From Pelomyxa schiedti (taxonomy: Eukaryota; Evosea; Pelobiontida; Pelomyxidae): DNA of 63,413 nt. The translations under genes were made by a program, and so were the position numbers. The stretch is from the NCBI GenBank assembly GCA_020536535.1, contig JAHLWZ010000192.1, positions 1 through 63,413 on the forward strand, in the 5' to 3' direction. Position 1 is the stretch's first letter. Every line of letters starts with the position of its first letter. A model generated the notes under the pieces. It was not told the origin of the DNA, searched no databases, and was given only the letters and a program-made list of their open reading frames with translations. This document shows positions 43,229 through 54,178 of the stretch, in pieces.

Positions 43229-45476
43229 TTAGTTGTTTTTATGCAGTGAATGGTGTTCTAAAGGCATTGGGGGCGGTGGTGGTAGTGCTTGGTTGTAAAG
43301 GGGTTGTTGTTCATCATACTGGGCAAAGGTTTGGTACTCTGGTTGTTGGGGGCAGTAGTACTGTAGTAACTGTGGTGACTCCGCTGACATCTGTTCAAGG
43401 TTTTGCTGTTGCTGTTGTAGTAGTAGGGCTTGTGACTCTGGGTCAATCATGAGCATGGGAATGCCCGTTTGGTGTGAAATCACGGCGGTTGTGGGCCGTT
43501 TGGAGTAATACCCGTCACTTGGGGTGTAGTGCCTGGGGCGTTTCCGGACAGACTCGTTTGTATAGTCAGACAAACCAACGAGTTGCTGGGCTGCCACTTC
43601 TTCATTTTGTTGTGCCGGAACAACTAAGTCCCATGAGTTGAACAACGCTAAAGTAGAATGACAGCATACGTTGATATGGATTTGAACTGTAGTAGACTGG
43701 ACTGGGAATCATAGTCATAGGCATTCTCATGGGTGTATGTTGGGGTGCCAAGTTGTGACTGGGAGGCATAACTACGAGTTGTAAAGACAGCTAGAGAAAA
43801 GGGGGGAGGTCTACCCATGTGGCTTGGCTGGTGTGCCACATACATTTGCTGGTTCACTTGTTGTGTTCGATGGTGTGGAATCTTGGTTACTTGAGCTGGA
43901 GTTATTGACGGATGGATAGAAGGGACAAATGATGTCATGCACTGCCGACTACAGTAGAACTTCTTCTTAGCTCCCACTGTTTGCTCTTGAAATTTCTTTT
44001 GTGGTGTGGCGTACTCCTTGCAGCATTCACATTGAATTAAGGGAAACGCTGTGGAAACTTATAAGGTGCTTTTGGTAGGGTCTGTACATACTAACTTCGA
44101 TGGTTTCCCCTTTCCAATTTTCGTCAAGCTTAACCAAGTTAGCCTAGTACATGACTTAGGAGATGCAGACCAAAATCATGCTGCTTTGGGGTTGATAGTA
44201 ATACCAGGCGTCATTAATGAAATACACCTCAGGCCACAGGTTAATATCGTCCTCGGAGTCGTGCGTACTTCGCCTGGAGAGAATCTTTTGGTGTGATACT
44301 TGTCCTTTGAAAGAGGTTGTAGTGCGAATCTGCAGTGTTGGTTAGGGGTACGTTAATGAAACTAAAGATTTAACTTACGTATCGGAAACTACTTGGGGGT
44401 ACAGGTTGCATAGGTGGCGTTGAAATCCCCTGGTTCATGAGTGTTGAAGGATCTGGAATAGACACTTCTCTTGCAGGTCGTATCAACTTCAATCTTCTTA
44501 CATCTCTATACTCGTGCCATATAGCGCCAGTCCAAAAGAGAACCTATTTGTTGGGTAGTGCAAATCGACAGCAGCAACAAATAAAACCTTTTGGTGTCTT
44601 AGTCTAAGGGTGAACATCTCCTGGTCTTCATTGGGAGGGACTGAACAATAACCCATACCAGTTCCAGCATGAAGCCCTAGAGCTACATTGGGGGAGACTT
44701 GATGCATGAACTGCGGTCTTCCCAATGCTGCCCCCTGGTCGATCTGTGTGAAGGAGGGGATTGCTGAGTTCTCCACTGATCCTGACAAGGCCACCAGTGG
44801 GGTCGAAGACTGCTTTGAACTAACTTAGATAAGGCTGAAAGTGAAAGCATATTACAGTCGAGTTAGGGATAGGTTCTGCGCCAGAGTCTTGAGTAGTACC
44901 ACTTTCTTGTTGAGCTCCTGACTGTTCGGGTTGAGTTATTTGGACTTCCTGTAATGGTGGGAATTGGGGATATGACTGCTGAGTAGTTTGAGTATGTGCA
45001 TCCGATGCTGGAAGGAGTGGAGAGCAACTCCCAGTAACAGGCTGTGAGGATGGTGTCTGCATGATCACTTGTTGTGGGGTTTGGAGGAGGGTGTGAGATT
45101 CAAGCAGGCGTGGCTGAAATGATGGGATTTGTTCCTGGTCGCTCGATTCCGGCCTCTGTGCATCACAGCAGCCTGGTCCCACACTGAGATTGGAATCTGC
45201 CAGGGGTGGTATCTGCTGAATCACTGAATCTTTGTTGCCACATAGAGGAGCATCCTCCTTCCGCTGCGCCGCGCACTCCGACGAAGTTTGGCCACTGGCA
45301 GTTTCTTGGTCTTCTCGCTGCAGCGCAGGTGAAATCATCCTCATGGGCGGTAAAAGCGGAAGAGCTTCGCAACTGTCACCCAACTGCAATGTCGACGATT
45401 CCGCGTCCTTACTCCGATCGTACTCATTGTCTATACGTGATTCCGTAGATCGCGATGACGTCGCATCGGTAGACAT
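43229..45476 (-). CDS. Q/P-rich protein with a Cys-pair (MYM/TRASH-like) zinc finger
   Basis: No family assigned with confidence. Exon 1 from ATG 45476 (MSTDATSSRSTESRIDNEYD) encodes about 210 Ser/Gln/Pro-rich residues. The middle exons give SGSVENSAIPSFTQIDQGAA, EMFTLRLRHQKVLFVAAVDL, LFWTGAIWHEYRD and NLWPEVYFINDAWYYYQPQS, which look folded. Near 44020-43930 a finger reads QCECCKEYATPQKKF, then GAKKKFYCSRQCMTSFVP: two Cys, about 22 residues, then FYCSxxC, the spacing of MYM/TRASH fingers. The C-terminus is Gln/Pro-rich (ALLLQQQQQNLEQMSAESPQ) and ends LEHHSLHKNN at 43229. A nuclear regulatory role would fit such a composition but is inference. Middle intron edges are uncertain. Confidence 0.6.
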
Positions 45477-45978
45477 ATCTCCAACTGAAAGTGGGGAAAA
45501 AGGAAAAAAAAATGACCCGTTCAGTAAAAGGGGATGGGAGAAAACGATGACCGCGACAACAACAGATCAGCACACCAACACAGACAACTGTCGCAATTCC
45601 GCAACCGAGACCAACCACATGGAGCAAGGGGGGAAGGAAATTATAATTTAATGTTGTTGCGAACGAACGAAAGAAACCTTGAAAGAAAAAAATTGCAGGT
45701 GCGCAGCTGCTCAGCGCTTTTGTTTTTTTGTCTTCAAATCAAAATATTTTGGACAAACACTGTCCACTAAGAACATGTCCCTGAGGCAAAGTAGAAATCG
45801 GATCTGCAGTTTCGAATGGCGTACTGTGTGCAGTAATGTGGAGTCCCATGTCAGGCCCCAATGAACAGTGGATCTTGTTTGAACTTCATGTGAGCTGCGA
45901 ACTGCGAAACTGCGAACCGCTCGAACACAGATTAAGGAAAAAAAGGTCCAGGCAAACCTAAAACAAAAACAAAAACAA
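45477..45978. promoter_or_regulatory. Divergent region, zinc-finger protein / AMACR-like
   Basis: 502 bp; small ORFs on both strands, none with recognisable content. A short direct repeat GCGAACTGCGAAACTGCGAA occurs near 45896. Presumed to hold both promoters. Confidence 0.35.
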
Positions 45979-47709
45979 ATGTTGCAAGGTCTCAAAGTAG
46001 TGGACTTCAGCCGGCTCCTCCCTGGCCCATTTTGTACCATGTTCGTGGTCGACTTGTTTCTGTGTACTTTGTTTTTTTTTTTTTTTCTTTTTTGTGTGTG
46101 TTTTTTTTTTTTGTTTTTATGTTGGATGTTAATTCAGTGCTCAATATCGTAAGGTTACTGGCGGACATGGGAGCTGATGTATTGAAAGTCGAAGAACCAG
46201 GTAAAGGTGACTATATACGGGACTGGGCGCCATTGCTGGGTGGAACAAGTGGATTTCATGTTGTCCTCAATAGAAACAAGCGTTCCATGACCGCCAATTT
46301 GAGTATGTGCCATTCCATCCTGATACAAAAATGACGTATATAAATCGCTGACGCGTACGAACAGAGAACCCTAGAATAAAGGATATTGTAAAGAGATTGA
46401 TGGTGGAGGCTGATGTCGTAGTCGAGGGCTTTAGACCAGGTATTCCCACTTTTGTATTCAAGGGTGCGGGATTGGGAACATATCCGTAACTGCCCTCGTT
46501 CTAGGTGTTATGCAGTCCCTTGGGTTAGACTACAACGCCATTTCAGCAGTGAACCCAAGAGTGGTTTACTGCTCTATTTCAACATACGGCAGCACTGGGC
46601 CAATGAAAAGTACAGTTGGTCACGACATAAACACGCTTGCTCTTACGGGGCTTCTTTCATTCAACGGGAGCAGGGGCGAGGAGCCTTCTGTTCCTGCTGT
46701 ACAGGTTTGGTTGAGATCTGAGAGAAATTTTCTCACATTGAAAGATTGCTGATTGTGCCAGTGGAATGATGGCAACAACTTGTATTCTTGCCGCTCTTTA
46801 TGCAAGGGATCGGACAAACCAAGTCCGTACAGTTTGTGTTGTATTAGTCTAACAGAGTGACAGGGCAAATTTGTTGACATCTCAATGGCCGATTGTGCAG
46901 CCATGTTTACCTGCTTAAGATGGGGGAAATTAATTGCGGATGGAGTAGAGCCAGTTCCAGCCGATGATATGCTCAATGGCGGCTTTGCTTGCTACAACTT
47001 ATGTAAGAGCCCACCCTTTGCACACTGAAATATGGTCAAACGCTGACAAATGGCAGACCAAACACGGGATAGACGCTGGATGAGTGTGGGGGCTCTAGAA
47101 CCACAATTTTGGAAGAAAGTATCTGACGCGCTGGGGCACCCAGAGTGGATGAACAGGTACTTTGAGCCTGGGCCACACCAAGTAAGTTGATTGCGTTGCC
47201 ATTGTACTGGATATAACTTGTGTTTGTCCGCACTGTGAACATCACCAAATTCACCACACTTTCACCACACTTTACAGGCTGAAATGATAAATGCAGTTGC
47301 AGCCGAATTCAAAAAGAAAGACATGAACGAATGGGCCGCAGTTTTTGCCCCTCTCAACTGTTGCGTTGCTCCTGTTCTCACGCTATCTGAGGCACAAAAA
47401 AGCGAACTTCTCAGGCAAAGAAACATGGTGGCCGAAACTATCCACACCACGTGCGTTCTCTTTTTCTTTTTTGACACTTTCAAATCAAAAGAAACCGAAA
47501 CAACAAAACCCCAAAACCAAAGGATCTTAACTCTCGTTCTCATAACCAGATACGGGGCATACAAACAACTGGGGGTGGCCATGGGGCCAGATTTGGAGCC
47601 AATGAGAATGCACGCGCCTACCCTTGGCCAACACACTGAGGAAGTGCTTCTCAATTGTGGGCTCAGGGCAGAGGAGATCCAAGCCCTAAAAGGCGAAGGG
47701 GCCCTATAA
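45979..47709 (+). CDS. Family III CoA-transferase fold, alpha-methylacyl-CoA racemase-like
   Basis: CaiB/BaiF-fold enzyme. Starts MLQGLKVVDFSRLLPGPFCT; a T/G-rich intron (46040-46120) follows, then LLADMGADVLKVEEPGKGDY, FHVVLNRNKRSMTANL, GVMQSLGLDYNAISAVNPRV and VYCSISTYGSTGP. The racemase His-Asp pair is suggested by VGHDINTLALTGLLSF and QIADCASGMMATTCILAALY, so AMACR-type racemization of 2-methylacyl-CoA is more likely than CoA transfer. Later: KFVDISMADCAAMFTCLRWG, GFACYNLYKTL, WMSVGALEPQFWKKVSDALG, WAAVFAPLNCCVAPVLTLSE and the end HTEEVLLNCGLRAEEIQALK, TAA 47707-47709. About nine introns. Peroxisomal or mitochondrial location cannot be decided; the C-terminus GEGAL is not a clear PTS1. 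Confidence 0.9.
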
Positions 47710-48038
47710 AATGCAAAATAACCGCAGAGAGCCGTCTGTTTTGTGTAATAACCTTGAGCGTTCCTTCGTCTTTTGATGAGCCGTAGGGTTCTTTGAGTTT
47801 GATGATTGGTCCCAAGTTGATTCCAATAACTGGGAATAAAAAAGAGAATTGCACCCGTATTGTGCGTCCGGTGATGTTGAACCGTAACAAGGGCAGAGGG
47901 ATCAGTGCGTCGAGAAATGGTGCTAGGAGTAGCATTGGTGCGTAATACGAGCACACTGCTCGAGATCTCGGTCCGCCGCGCACCCTAACGGAGAGATCTA
48001 CTAGGTGGCCAGAACGTTGTTGGCGTTTCCGACGGCGA
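47710..48038. other. Intergenic, AMACR-like 3' side / MAT1 promoter
   Basis: 329 bp. A minus-strand ORF crosses it (MNGTQRTLCPIRRRKRQQRS) but it overlaps MAT1 exon 1 and has no known domain, so I do not call it. Confidence 0.4.
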
Positions 48039-49349
48039 ATGGGACAAAGAGTGCGCTGCGTGCCATTCATGTGTACGGCGGTTTTTTTTTCCCGTTTTAT
48101 CTTGTTGCTTATTTGTGGAATAGGAATTTGTAAATCGAAATATACAATTTATGGTCAGCAACGTGTGCAACCACGTATTGTAGGGATCCAAGTACAAAAA
48201 ACAACAATCAACAATGCTAGCAACAACCGAGATAAAGTTATTATAGGAACATAGTGTAACCTTCCCTGCACAGATGTATGGAATGCTGGCAAAGAAATAA
48301 AGGTATCACAAGATGCCCAAAATGTAATTTAGAATCAGTACATTATTCACAAATGGTTTGCAATGCTCGTGAGGAATACTCTTAATTGTTTTTTCCCCTT
48401 GTTAGGACCAAGCACAAGAGATTTCAAAAGAAAATGCCACGAGAAGAACTATGTCCAAGATGTGCGTAAAAATCTTTTCCAGCACAATAGGTTTTTTTTA
48501 AACAAAAGCAAAAAAACCCAGTTTTTGCAAAACCCGGGCAGAGTTTCCATCACTTCTTGAGTACAACAACTATCTCGAGGAATCTGAAGATATTAGTAAT
48601 TTGTAGTGCACTATTTGTACTGTCCAAGACACAATTAGTATATAACATGGTGCACGAGATTAATTTGGATGATGCCCGTGGGCGAGTGAATGCATATAAA
48701 GTATCAGTTGCGCAGTCTAATGTTAGTGCTGGTGCTAGTAGTAGCCAAAAGCCGTCAAGGGCGGTAAGTCTTCACTGCTTTTGTGGCAGCATCTCATACA
48801 TTATTACAGGTTGAAGTTCCAATGCAGTTGAATTCTCAGATCTCATCGGAGCTCCAAGAGGCATAGACACTTACTCAGCCAACACCACTAACTAGATTTT
48901 AGATGGAGGAAAGGAAAAGACAGTCAGGAGAAGAACCAGTGGTTTTCTCTTCCAACCCGGAGTTATGCACTGACTCACAATAGGCTCCCTCAAAAAGAGC
49001 ACCTGGTGCACTTCCATCCACCGGTGGTGACCAGAAGAAATACAGAGTCGATCCCTATCCCAGCACCCCAGCTGTACAAGCACCCCCGCGGCCCGCTAGC
49101 ACGCCAATGCCACGTATACAAAACATCGTCCCTTCATATGTGTCATCTACTCCCATGCCAACCATGGTTGTGATTGACCGCAGGAGAGAGCTCTCACAGG
49201 AAGAACAAATGTATCATAGACTCCTATTCTCGGGCTAACTGAAGTAACACAGGCAAATTCAAGAAAGAGCTGGAGGGTACACACCACAATATGCCCTGAA
49301 ACGGGACATTGAAGAAGCATTTCAAGCCCTGTGGCTTGTGGGTTGGTGA
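48039..49349 (+). CDS. MNAT1: MAT1 / Tfb3, CDK-activating kinase assembly factor of TFIIH
   Basis: RING protein that joins CDK7-cyclin H to TFIIH. Exon 1 is MGQRVRCVPFMCTA from ATG 48039, spliced over a T-rich intron to EFVNRNIQFMVSNVCNHVL, then CMECWQRNKGITRCPKCNLE, giving the MAT1-type RING. The next exons give DFKRKCHEKNYV-type sequence, then PSLLEYNNYLEESEDISNL and MVHEINLDDARGRVNAYKVS, matching the MAT1 central helices (PSLREYNDFLEE). The C-terminus, ERAGGYTPQYALKRDIEEAF and QALWLVGW, matches the MAT1 end ([20 protein letters not shown]), which binds CDK7-cyclin H. The first Cys pair is C-x4-C here, unlike the usual C-x2-C. TGA 49347-49349. Middle exon edges (48840-49240) are approximate. 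Confidence 0.85.
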
Positions 49350-49430
49350 ACAGGATAACAACAAAAAGAAAAGAAAAACAGAAATAGGTTTTTTTGAAAA
49401 AAAACGGAAATTGGGTGGTGCTTGTTTTTT

Positions 49431-50410
49431 TTAACTATGAATTATACCAGCAGAATCCAGGGCAGCAAAGACAGCCACTACTTTCTCTTTATCAAACACC
49501 CTTTGACTAAATTCATCCCCAACATTCTGTCCAAGCACAGCATTGCTGGTACTGACACTGAGGCCTCGTGAAGTTGCAGCTTCTTCAATGGATTTTGAGC
49601 AAGGTCCACGAACCCACTTGCAGGCAGACAGGTGCACCGAATGTACGCCGCTGGATGCAACTGCAACCACGTTGGAGGAATTGATCCCGCCACAGGCCAT
49701 GATTTCGATTCTGCCCCTGGATTGCTGGACCAGGTGGGCCAGCTGTGCCACACCAGAGGAAGCGTTTTTGGCAGAGCCGGTTGTGAGGATCCTGTCAAAT
49801 CCAAGAGAAACCAGATCCTCCAGAGCCTGGTCCTGGTCCACAACGAAGTCTGAGTGTTTGTGTGTGGTGGTTTTCAAAGGTGTTGTGGGGGAATGAAAAG
49901 AACAAAAGGCAAATCCAGGGCGAGAGAAGACTCACCAAAAGCGCGGTGGAACGTGACGCTCGCAGTCTGCCTCGGGCGACGCCGCCGCGCCTCCGCGACC
50001 AACTTGGCGCAGGCGTCGGCGTCGACGCGGCCGTCGGGGGTGAGCGCGCCCACGACCACGCCGTCGGCGCCGGCGTCGAGGCACCGCGCGGCGTCGTCGG
50101 CCATCTCGTCGACCTCGGCGGCGTCGTAGCAGAAGTCGCCGGTCCGCGGCCGCAGCAGCACGTGGACCGCGGGGGTTGCGCCGCGCCGGGGGTTATGGGA
50201 CTGCGCGCAGTGGCGGACGACGCGGGAGACCAGGGACAGGGAGGGGGTGGAGCCGCCGGTGAGGGCCACGTCGCCGCCGCTCAGCTCCACGCGGTCGATG
50301 CCCCCGAGCTGGCACGCGGCCGTGGCGGCGCCTCCGTTGTCCACGCACACTTCCACCCCAAGACCCGCACGGTGTGCATGCAAAAGCATTTGGCACAATA
50401 AGATAAACAC
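49431..50410 (-). CDS. CutC family protein (copper homeostasis CutC)
   Basis: TIM-barrel protein of the CutC family, named for copper tolerance in bacteria; its enzymatic role is unproven. Two exons. The upstream exon (50410 to about 49935) gives LGVEVCVDNGGAATAACQLG, DRVELSGGDVALTGGSTPSL, PAVHVLLRPRTGDFCYDAAE and GADGVVVGALTPDGRVDADA, then SVTFHRAFD. After an intron come QALEDLVSLGFDRILTTGSA, RIEIMACGGINSSNVVAVAS and GVHSVHLSACK, with a long C-terminal piece ending ALDSAGIIHS at 49431. Most CutC proteins start at about MEVCVDS, so an internal start near MLLHAHRAGLGVEVC (50386) is equally likely. The upstream exon is strikingly GC-rich compared with the rest of the gene. Confidence 0.9.
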
Positions 50411-50507
50411 CTACGTACAGTTACAGTCCCGCCTTTGCGCACTGTAACAAAGCAAGAAGTCCGGGAAAAGAGAAAAATTTTCATTTCGGGTATTGCATTT
50501 GCCTTTC

Positions 50508-50612
50508 CATGTTGTTGAAGATGATTTACTTATAAACTGAGGCTGAAATCGGGCAGAGGCAGAAGAAGAGTACTCTCGTGGCGGCTGTGGGTTCTTGCCT
50601 ATTAACTCGTGG
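50508..50612 (+). repeat. Direct repeat copy 1 (~105 bp)
   Basis: Begins CATGTTGTTGAAGATGATTT and ends TATTAACTCGTGG. Nearly identical to 50831-50941; no coding signal. Confidence 0.9.
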
Positions 50613-50756
50613 TTAGCACAAACTGCATAAAGTGAGAGAAAATGCATATCTTGGATTCGCGAGGTCCACTGCTTGAAATCGAAATCCCGCGATCTCGAGG
50701 AGAGTACTCTGGTTGGTTGGTGACTTGGGGGTTGTTGTTGGGGTTGGGGTTGAAGT

Positions 50757-50830
50757 TGAAGATGATTTACTTATAAACTGAACATGTTGTTGAAGATGAT
50801 TTACTTATAATGATTTACTTATAAACTGAA
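50757..50830 (+). repeat. Short tandem copies of GATGATTTACTTATAA
   Basis: Three to four partial copies of the first third of the 105-bp repeat, lying between the two full copies. Confidence 0.85.
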
Positions 50831-50941
50831 CATGTTGTTGAAGATGATTTACTTATAAACTGAGGCTGAGGCTGAAATCGGGCAGAGGCAGAAGAAGAGT
50901 ACTCTCGTGGCGGCTGTGGGTTCTTGCCTATTAACTCGTGG
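50831..50941 (+). repeat. Direct repeat copy 2 (~111 bp)
   Basis: Same as copy 1 but with an extra GAGGCT hexamer after ACTGAGGCT, so it is 6 bp longer. Spacing start to start is 323 bp. Confidence 0.9.
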
Positions 50942-51673
50942 TAAAAACGAAAAGAAAAACAGGGTTGCTGTGTAACGTTTGTGGCGATGATACAACAAAA
51001 AACCGTCCTTGCGTTTTAGTAGATCTCATTTATCTGCTAATTTTTTTTCTGTTATCACTTTTTAGGGTTTTGTAATTGGGAAGATCCCAGAGATCCCAGA
51101 TCCCAGAGATCCTGGTCGGAATAACCTTCCTGACGTCGCTCTATCGTTTAGTGGGCTGACACCAATTCCTTAGGAGGGTTTAGGTGGTACAACTCTCGTA
51201 GTGGTACGACGGTTTTTTTTATTTTGTGGTATTGGCCTGACGATTCAAGTTCAGCAGAGGGTGTTGGGTTTGAAAGCCAGTTTCTCTGAAATCTGTCCGT
51301 TTTTGGTTGTTGAAACCTTTTTGGGGTTTTCTCCCTTAGAAAAGAACGAATCTGTCCCTCTACAGGCTCCCAGCGCCCCACACTTCCAGGACCCTGCAGA
51401 GGATGTTACCGCAGCTGTGGCAGTCCTCTGAATGTTCGCACATCCACTTGGCCAAGACCCCTGAATTAACGGGAAAACAATCAGTTGCCCGAACAAGAAA
51501 AAAAAAACACATCCCGATGACGAGGTGGCCCGGTGTCGTGACCAAAACAAACAACACACAGACGGGGGCCGGTGGCGGAAAGCGTACGGATCACATATGA
51601 AGACATACAGAGCAAACTCACGCCTACAGCAGGTTGTCGTCTGCTTTTTATAAAAAAACTCTATATTATTCGC
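50942..51673. other. Non-coding stretch between repeats and microsatellite
   Basis: About 730 bp with a short repeat of GATCCCAGA at 51086-51111. ORFs of 65-102 codons on both strands have no recognisable content. I see no gene. Confidence 0.5.
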
Positions 51674-51679
51674 GTTTTG

Positions 51680-51737
<58 letters not shown>

Positions 51738-51890
51738 GTTTTGTTTTGTTTTGTTTTGTTTTGTTTTGTTTTGTTTTGTTTTGTTTTGTTTTGTTTTGTT
51801 TTGTTTCGTTTCGTTTCGTTTCGTTTCGTTTCGTTTCGTTTTGTTTTGTTTCGTTTTGTTTCGTGTTGTTTCGTTTTGTTTGTCTTGTAT
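51674..51890 (+). repeat. (TTTTG)n pentanucleotide microsatellite with TTTCG block
   Basis: About 40 units of TTTTG with a few one-base slips; a contiguous run of TTTCG variants spans about 51802-51838. It borders the assembly gap and is an obvious cause of it. Confidence 0.97.
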
Positions 51891-51977
51891 CGTTCTTCCT
51901 TAGTCTTGTGTTAAACTTACTGTTGTGTTCCATTTCCTCACGGCAACATAGGGCTGATTCCCTGCGGCACTCAGTCA

Positions 51978-52077
51978 NNNNNNNNNNNNNNNNNNNNNNN
52001 NNNNNNNNNNNNNNNNNNNNNNNNNNNNNNNNNNNNNNNNNNNNNNNNNNNNNNNNNNNNNNNNNNNNNNNNNNNNN
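51978..52077. other. Assembly gap (100 N)
   Basis: Exactly 100 N of placeholder. The right edge enters directly inside an intron of the second M18 copy, so the rest of that gene is missing here. Confidence 0.99.
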
Positions 52078-52417
52078 ATGTATAGAAAGAAAAAGAAAAA
52101 AGGAAAAGGAAGAAACAAACATAAAAACAGTTACCCTGCGTAATTGCAGACCTCTCAGTCTTCGCAATGGACAAGAATTCCATGTACTTTGTGGCAACCG
52201 ACTTTGCCTGCGCCCTGTCCACAGAATTCCACGCGGACCTCATGTCCCGCGTAAGTGTCTTCTCCATCGCGCCCAAACCACTCGCTACGGGCTTCGTGGT
52301 CGCGGACGACTCTCCAACCGCCACCGCCGGGGGTGTAGCACCACTCATTGAATCTAATCGACGAAAAGGTGAACAGTCAGACACAACAACAACCACCAGC
52401 ACACACAAGTCGATCAC
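52078..52417 (-). pseudogene. 5' fragment of a second M18 aminopeptidase copy
   Basis: Minus-strand frame from ATG 52417 reads MIDLCVLVVVVVSDCSPFRR, then MSGATPPAVAVGESSATTKP and AMEKTLTRDMRSAWNSVDRA, then KYMEFLSIAKTERSAITQ and an intron running into the gap. This is the first exon of the M18 gene at the window's left end, here without the inversion. The two copies differ by several substitutions in the first 70 nt of the frame and by one in the next 200, and similarity stops about 50 bp upstream of the ATG. Truncated by the gap, so it may be a complete gene in reality. Divergent from cathepsin B. Confidence 0.85.
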
Positions 52418-52624
52418 CGATTCTTCTCACCCAGTGGAGAAAATCATAAGGAGAAACCAAGACCCAGTGTTGGTCGGGAAGAAGAACTGCATTTTTGGAC
52501 TTGAACCATTCGGAGAAAACCTCATCATCATCAGTTCCCAGCTTGAACGGGTTTCTGAGATGAAAGTTTTCTTTCTAAACGTTGAAAACTTCAAGTTCTT
52601 GCTTTTGCAAAACAACAAGAAAGC

Positions 52625-53996
52625 ATGGCGTGCAGCCGGGTGAGAGATGTAACGGTAGTTGCGGGGCTGGTGTTGGTGGCCGCTGTGTCCTTGTCGCTGT
52701 GCGACAACGATGTGTTTGTTGTCACGCGAGATCTGGTTTCCGCAGTCAACAACGACCCCCGCGCCACATGGCGTGCGTCACTCGACACCCCAACGTCTCG
52801 CCTCACACGTGGCGAGGCCAGAAAACGGCTCGGCGGTGTGGATCTTACTAACGCGGCGAGCGCCAGCGAGCAAGGATTGAATGCCGCTGTGGACCTGCCA
52901 GAGTCGTTTGATGCACGGCAAGCGTGGCCCCAGTGCGAGACAATAAGACAAATCAGGGATCAGAGTGATTGTGGGAGCTGGTATATAGTCCCTTCTTTTC
53001 CTGCACTTTAACGGGCAATCATTCATCCCAACCAACATGAAAATTTCTTTTTTTTCAGCTGGGCTTTTGGCTCCACAGAAGTGTTCTCTGATCGAGAATG
53101 CATTTGGGGTGGAAAAACTGTACTGTTTCCTCTTTTGATATTGCATATCTGTTATGATAACATCTCACAGAACCTGCCCCTATCAGTAACTGATGTTCTA
53201 TCCTGCAGCGATTGCGGGACATGTGAGGGTGGCTCTCCTTGGTGCGCATTCGAATACTGGGCAACCCCTGGTGTTATTAGTGAGGCCTGTGTGCCTTACC
53301 CTCTTCCAGGTGAATTCCTTCTTTTTTTTTTTTTTTTGTTTGCCAACACGAGCTGACTTAGAATTGTAGGGTGTGACCACCACGTCAATGACTCTTCAAA
53401 TCTGTGCCCTACAGATTATATGTATGATACTCCAGAATGTAGCACCAACTGTACCGTTGAGGGTGAACAGTGGATAAAATACCAAGCAGATTCTAAAAGT
53501 CTTGTAAATGTAAAAGGGGAACAAGGTATTACGTGTGCAACCATTATTCTACACTAACGCATATCGAAGCAATTATGACCGAAATTTATAACAATGGCCC
53601 CTGCACTGGAGGTATCAAGAATTGTGCTTTCTTAACACTTATGTTTTTGCAGACCTCTCAGTTTACGATGACTTCCTTGCCTACACTGGTGGTGTATATC
53701 AACATCTGTATGGGGAATATGATGGGGAACACATTATAAAATTTGTTGGCTGGGGCGTTGAAAACGACGTCAAGTAATGGCTTCTCAATTGTTCACGTAC
53801 TCATTTTTAACAAACTAAACAGATACTGGATTGTGGCCAACTCGTGGAATAGGTAAATGACTCCAATCCTTTTCGAATCTAATCCGTCTAATCCTTGTAA
53901 TGTAGTAATTGGGGAGAGGAAGGGTTTTTCCGAATTCTTCGTGGAACAAATGAATGTGGTATTGACAACTTTTGCTATGGTGCTAAACCACTCTGA
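52625..53996 (+). CDS. Cathepsin B-like papain-family cysteine protease
   Basis: Lysosomal or secreted protease. Signal peptide in the first 26 residues ([18 protein letters not shown]), propeptide to about residue 90, mature part from [20 protein letters not shown]. The catalytic Cys is formed across an intron: SDCGSC then [14 protein letters not shown]. The occluding-loop di-His of cathepsin B is present in [13 protein letters not shown], so dipeptidyl-carboxypeptidase activity is possible. Catalytic His lies in [14 protein letters not shown] (usually GGH) and Asn in WIVANSWN. Ends [20 protein letters not shown] then AKPL, TGA 53994-53996. About six introns of 50-90 nt. Length about 320 residues, normal for the family. 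Confidence 0.93.
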
Positions 53997-54178
53997 GTAA
54001 CATCCCGTTTGTGAACAATTGATTATTATAAAGAAAACGAACATGTCTTCTTTAACACTCACACAAACGGAGGTTAAGGGAGTAATGCCAAATAAGTGGC
54101 TGGGAAATTTTTTTTTCCCCCCATAGAGTTTGGTTTGTATACAAAAAACAATAAAGGAAAACTTCCATCAGCGTGATG

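Noticed and set aside
47663-48070. Minus-strand ORF between AMACR-like and MAT1 genes
   Set aside because: Overlaps coding exons at both ends and has no domain, signal peptide or splice support.
49862-50401. 179-codon plus-strand ORF opposite CutC
   Set aside because: Antisense to a GC-rich exon with unmistakable CutC motifs.
51572-52351. Long plus-strand ORF (259 codons) through the TTTTG repeat and the N run
   Set aside because: It is made of a pentamer repeat, 100 N and the antisense of the M18 copy; it begins with a non-ATG codon.
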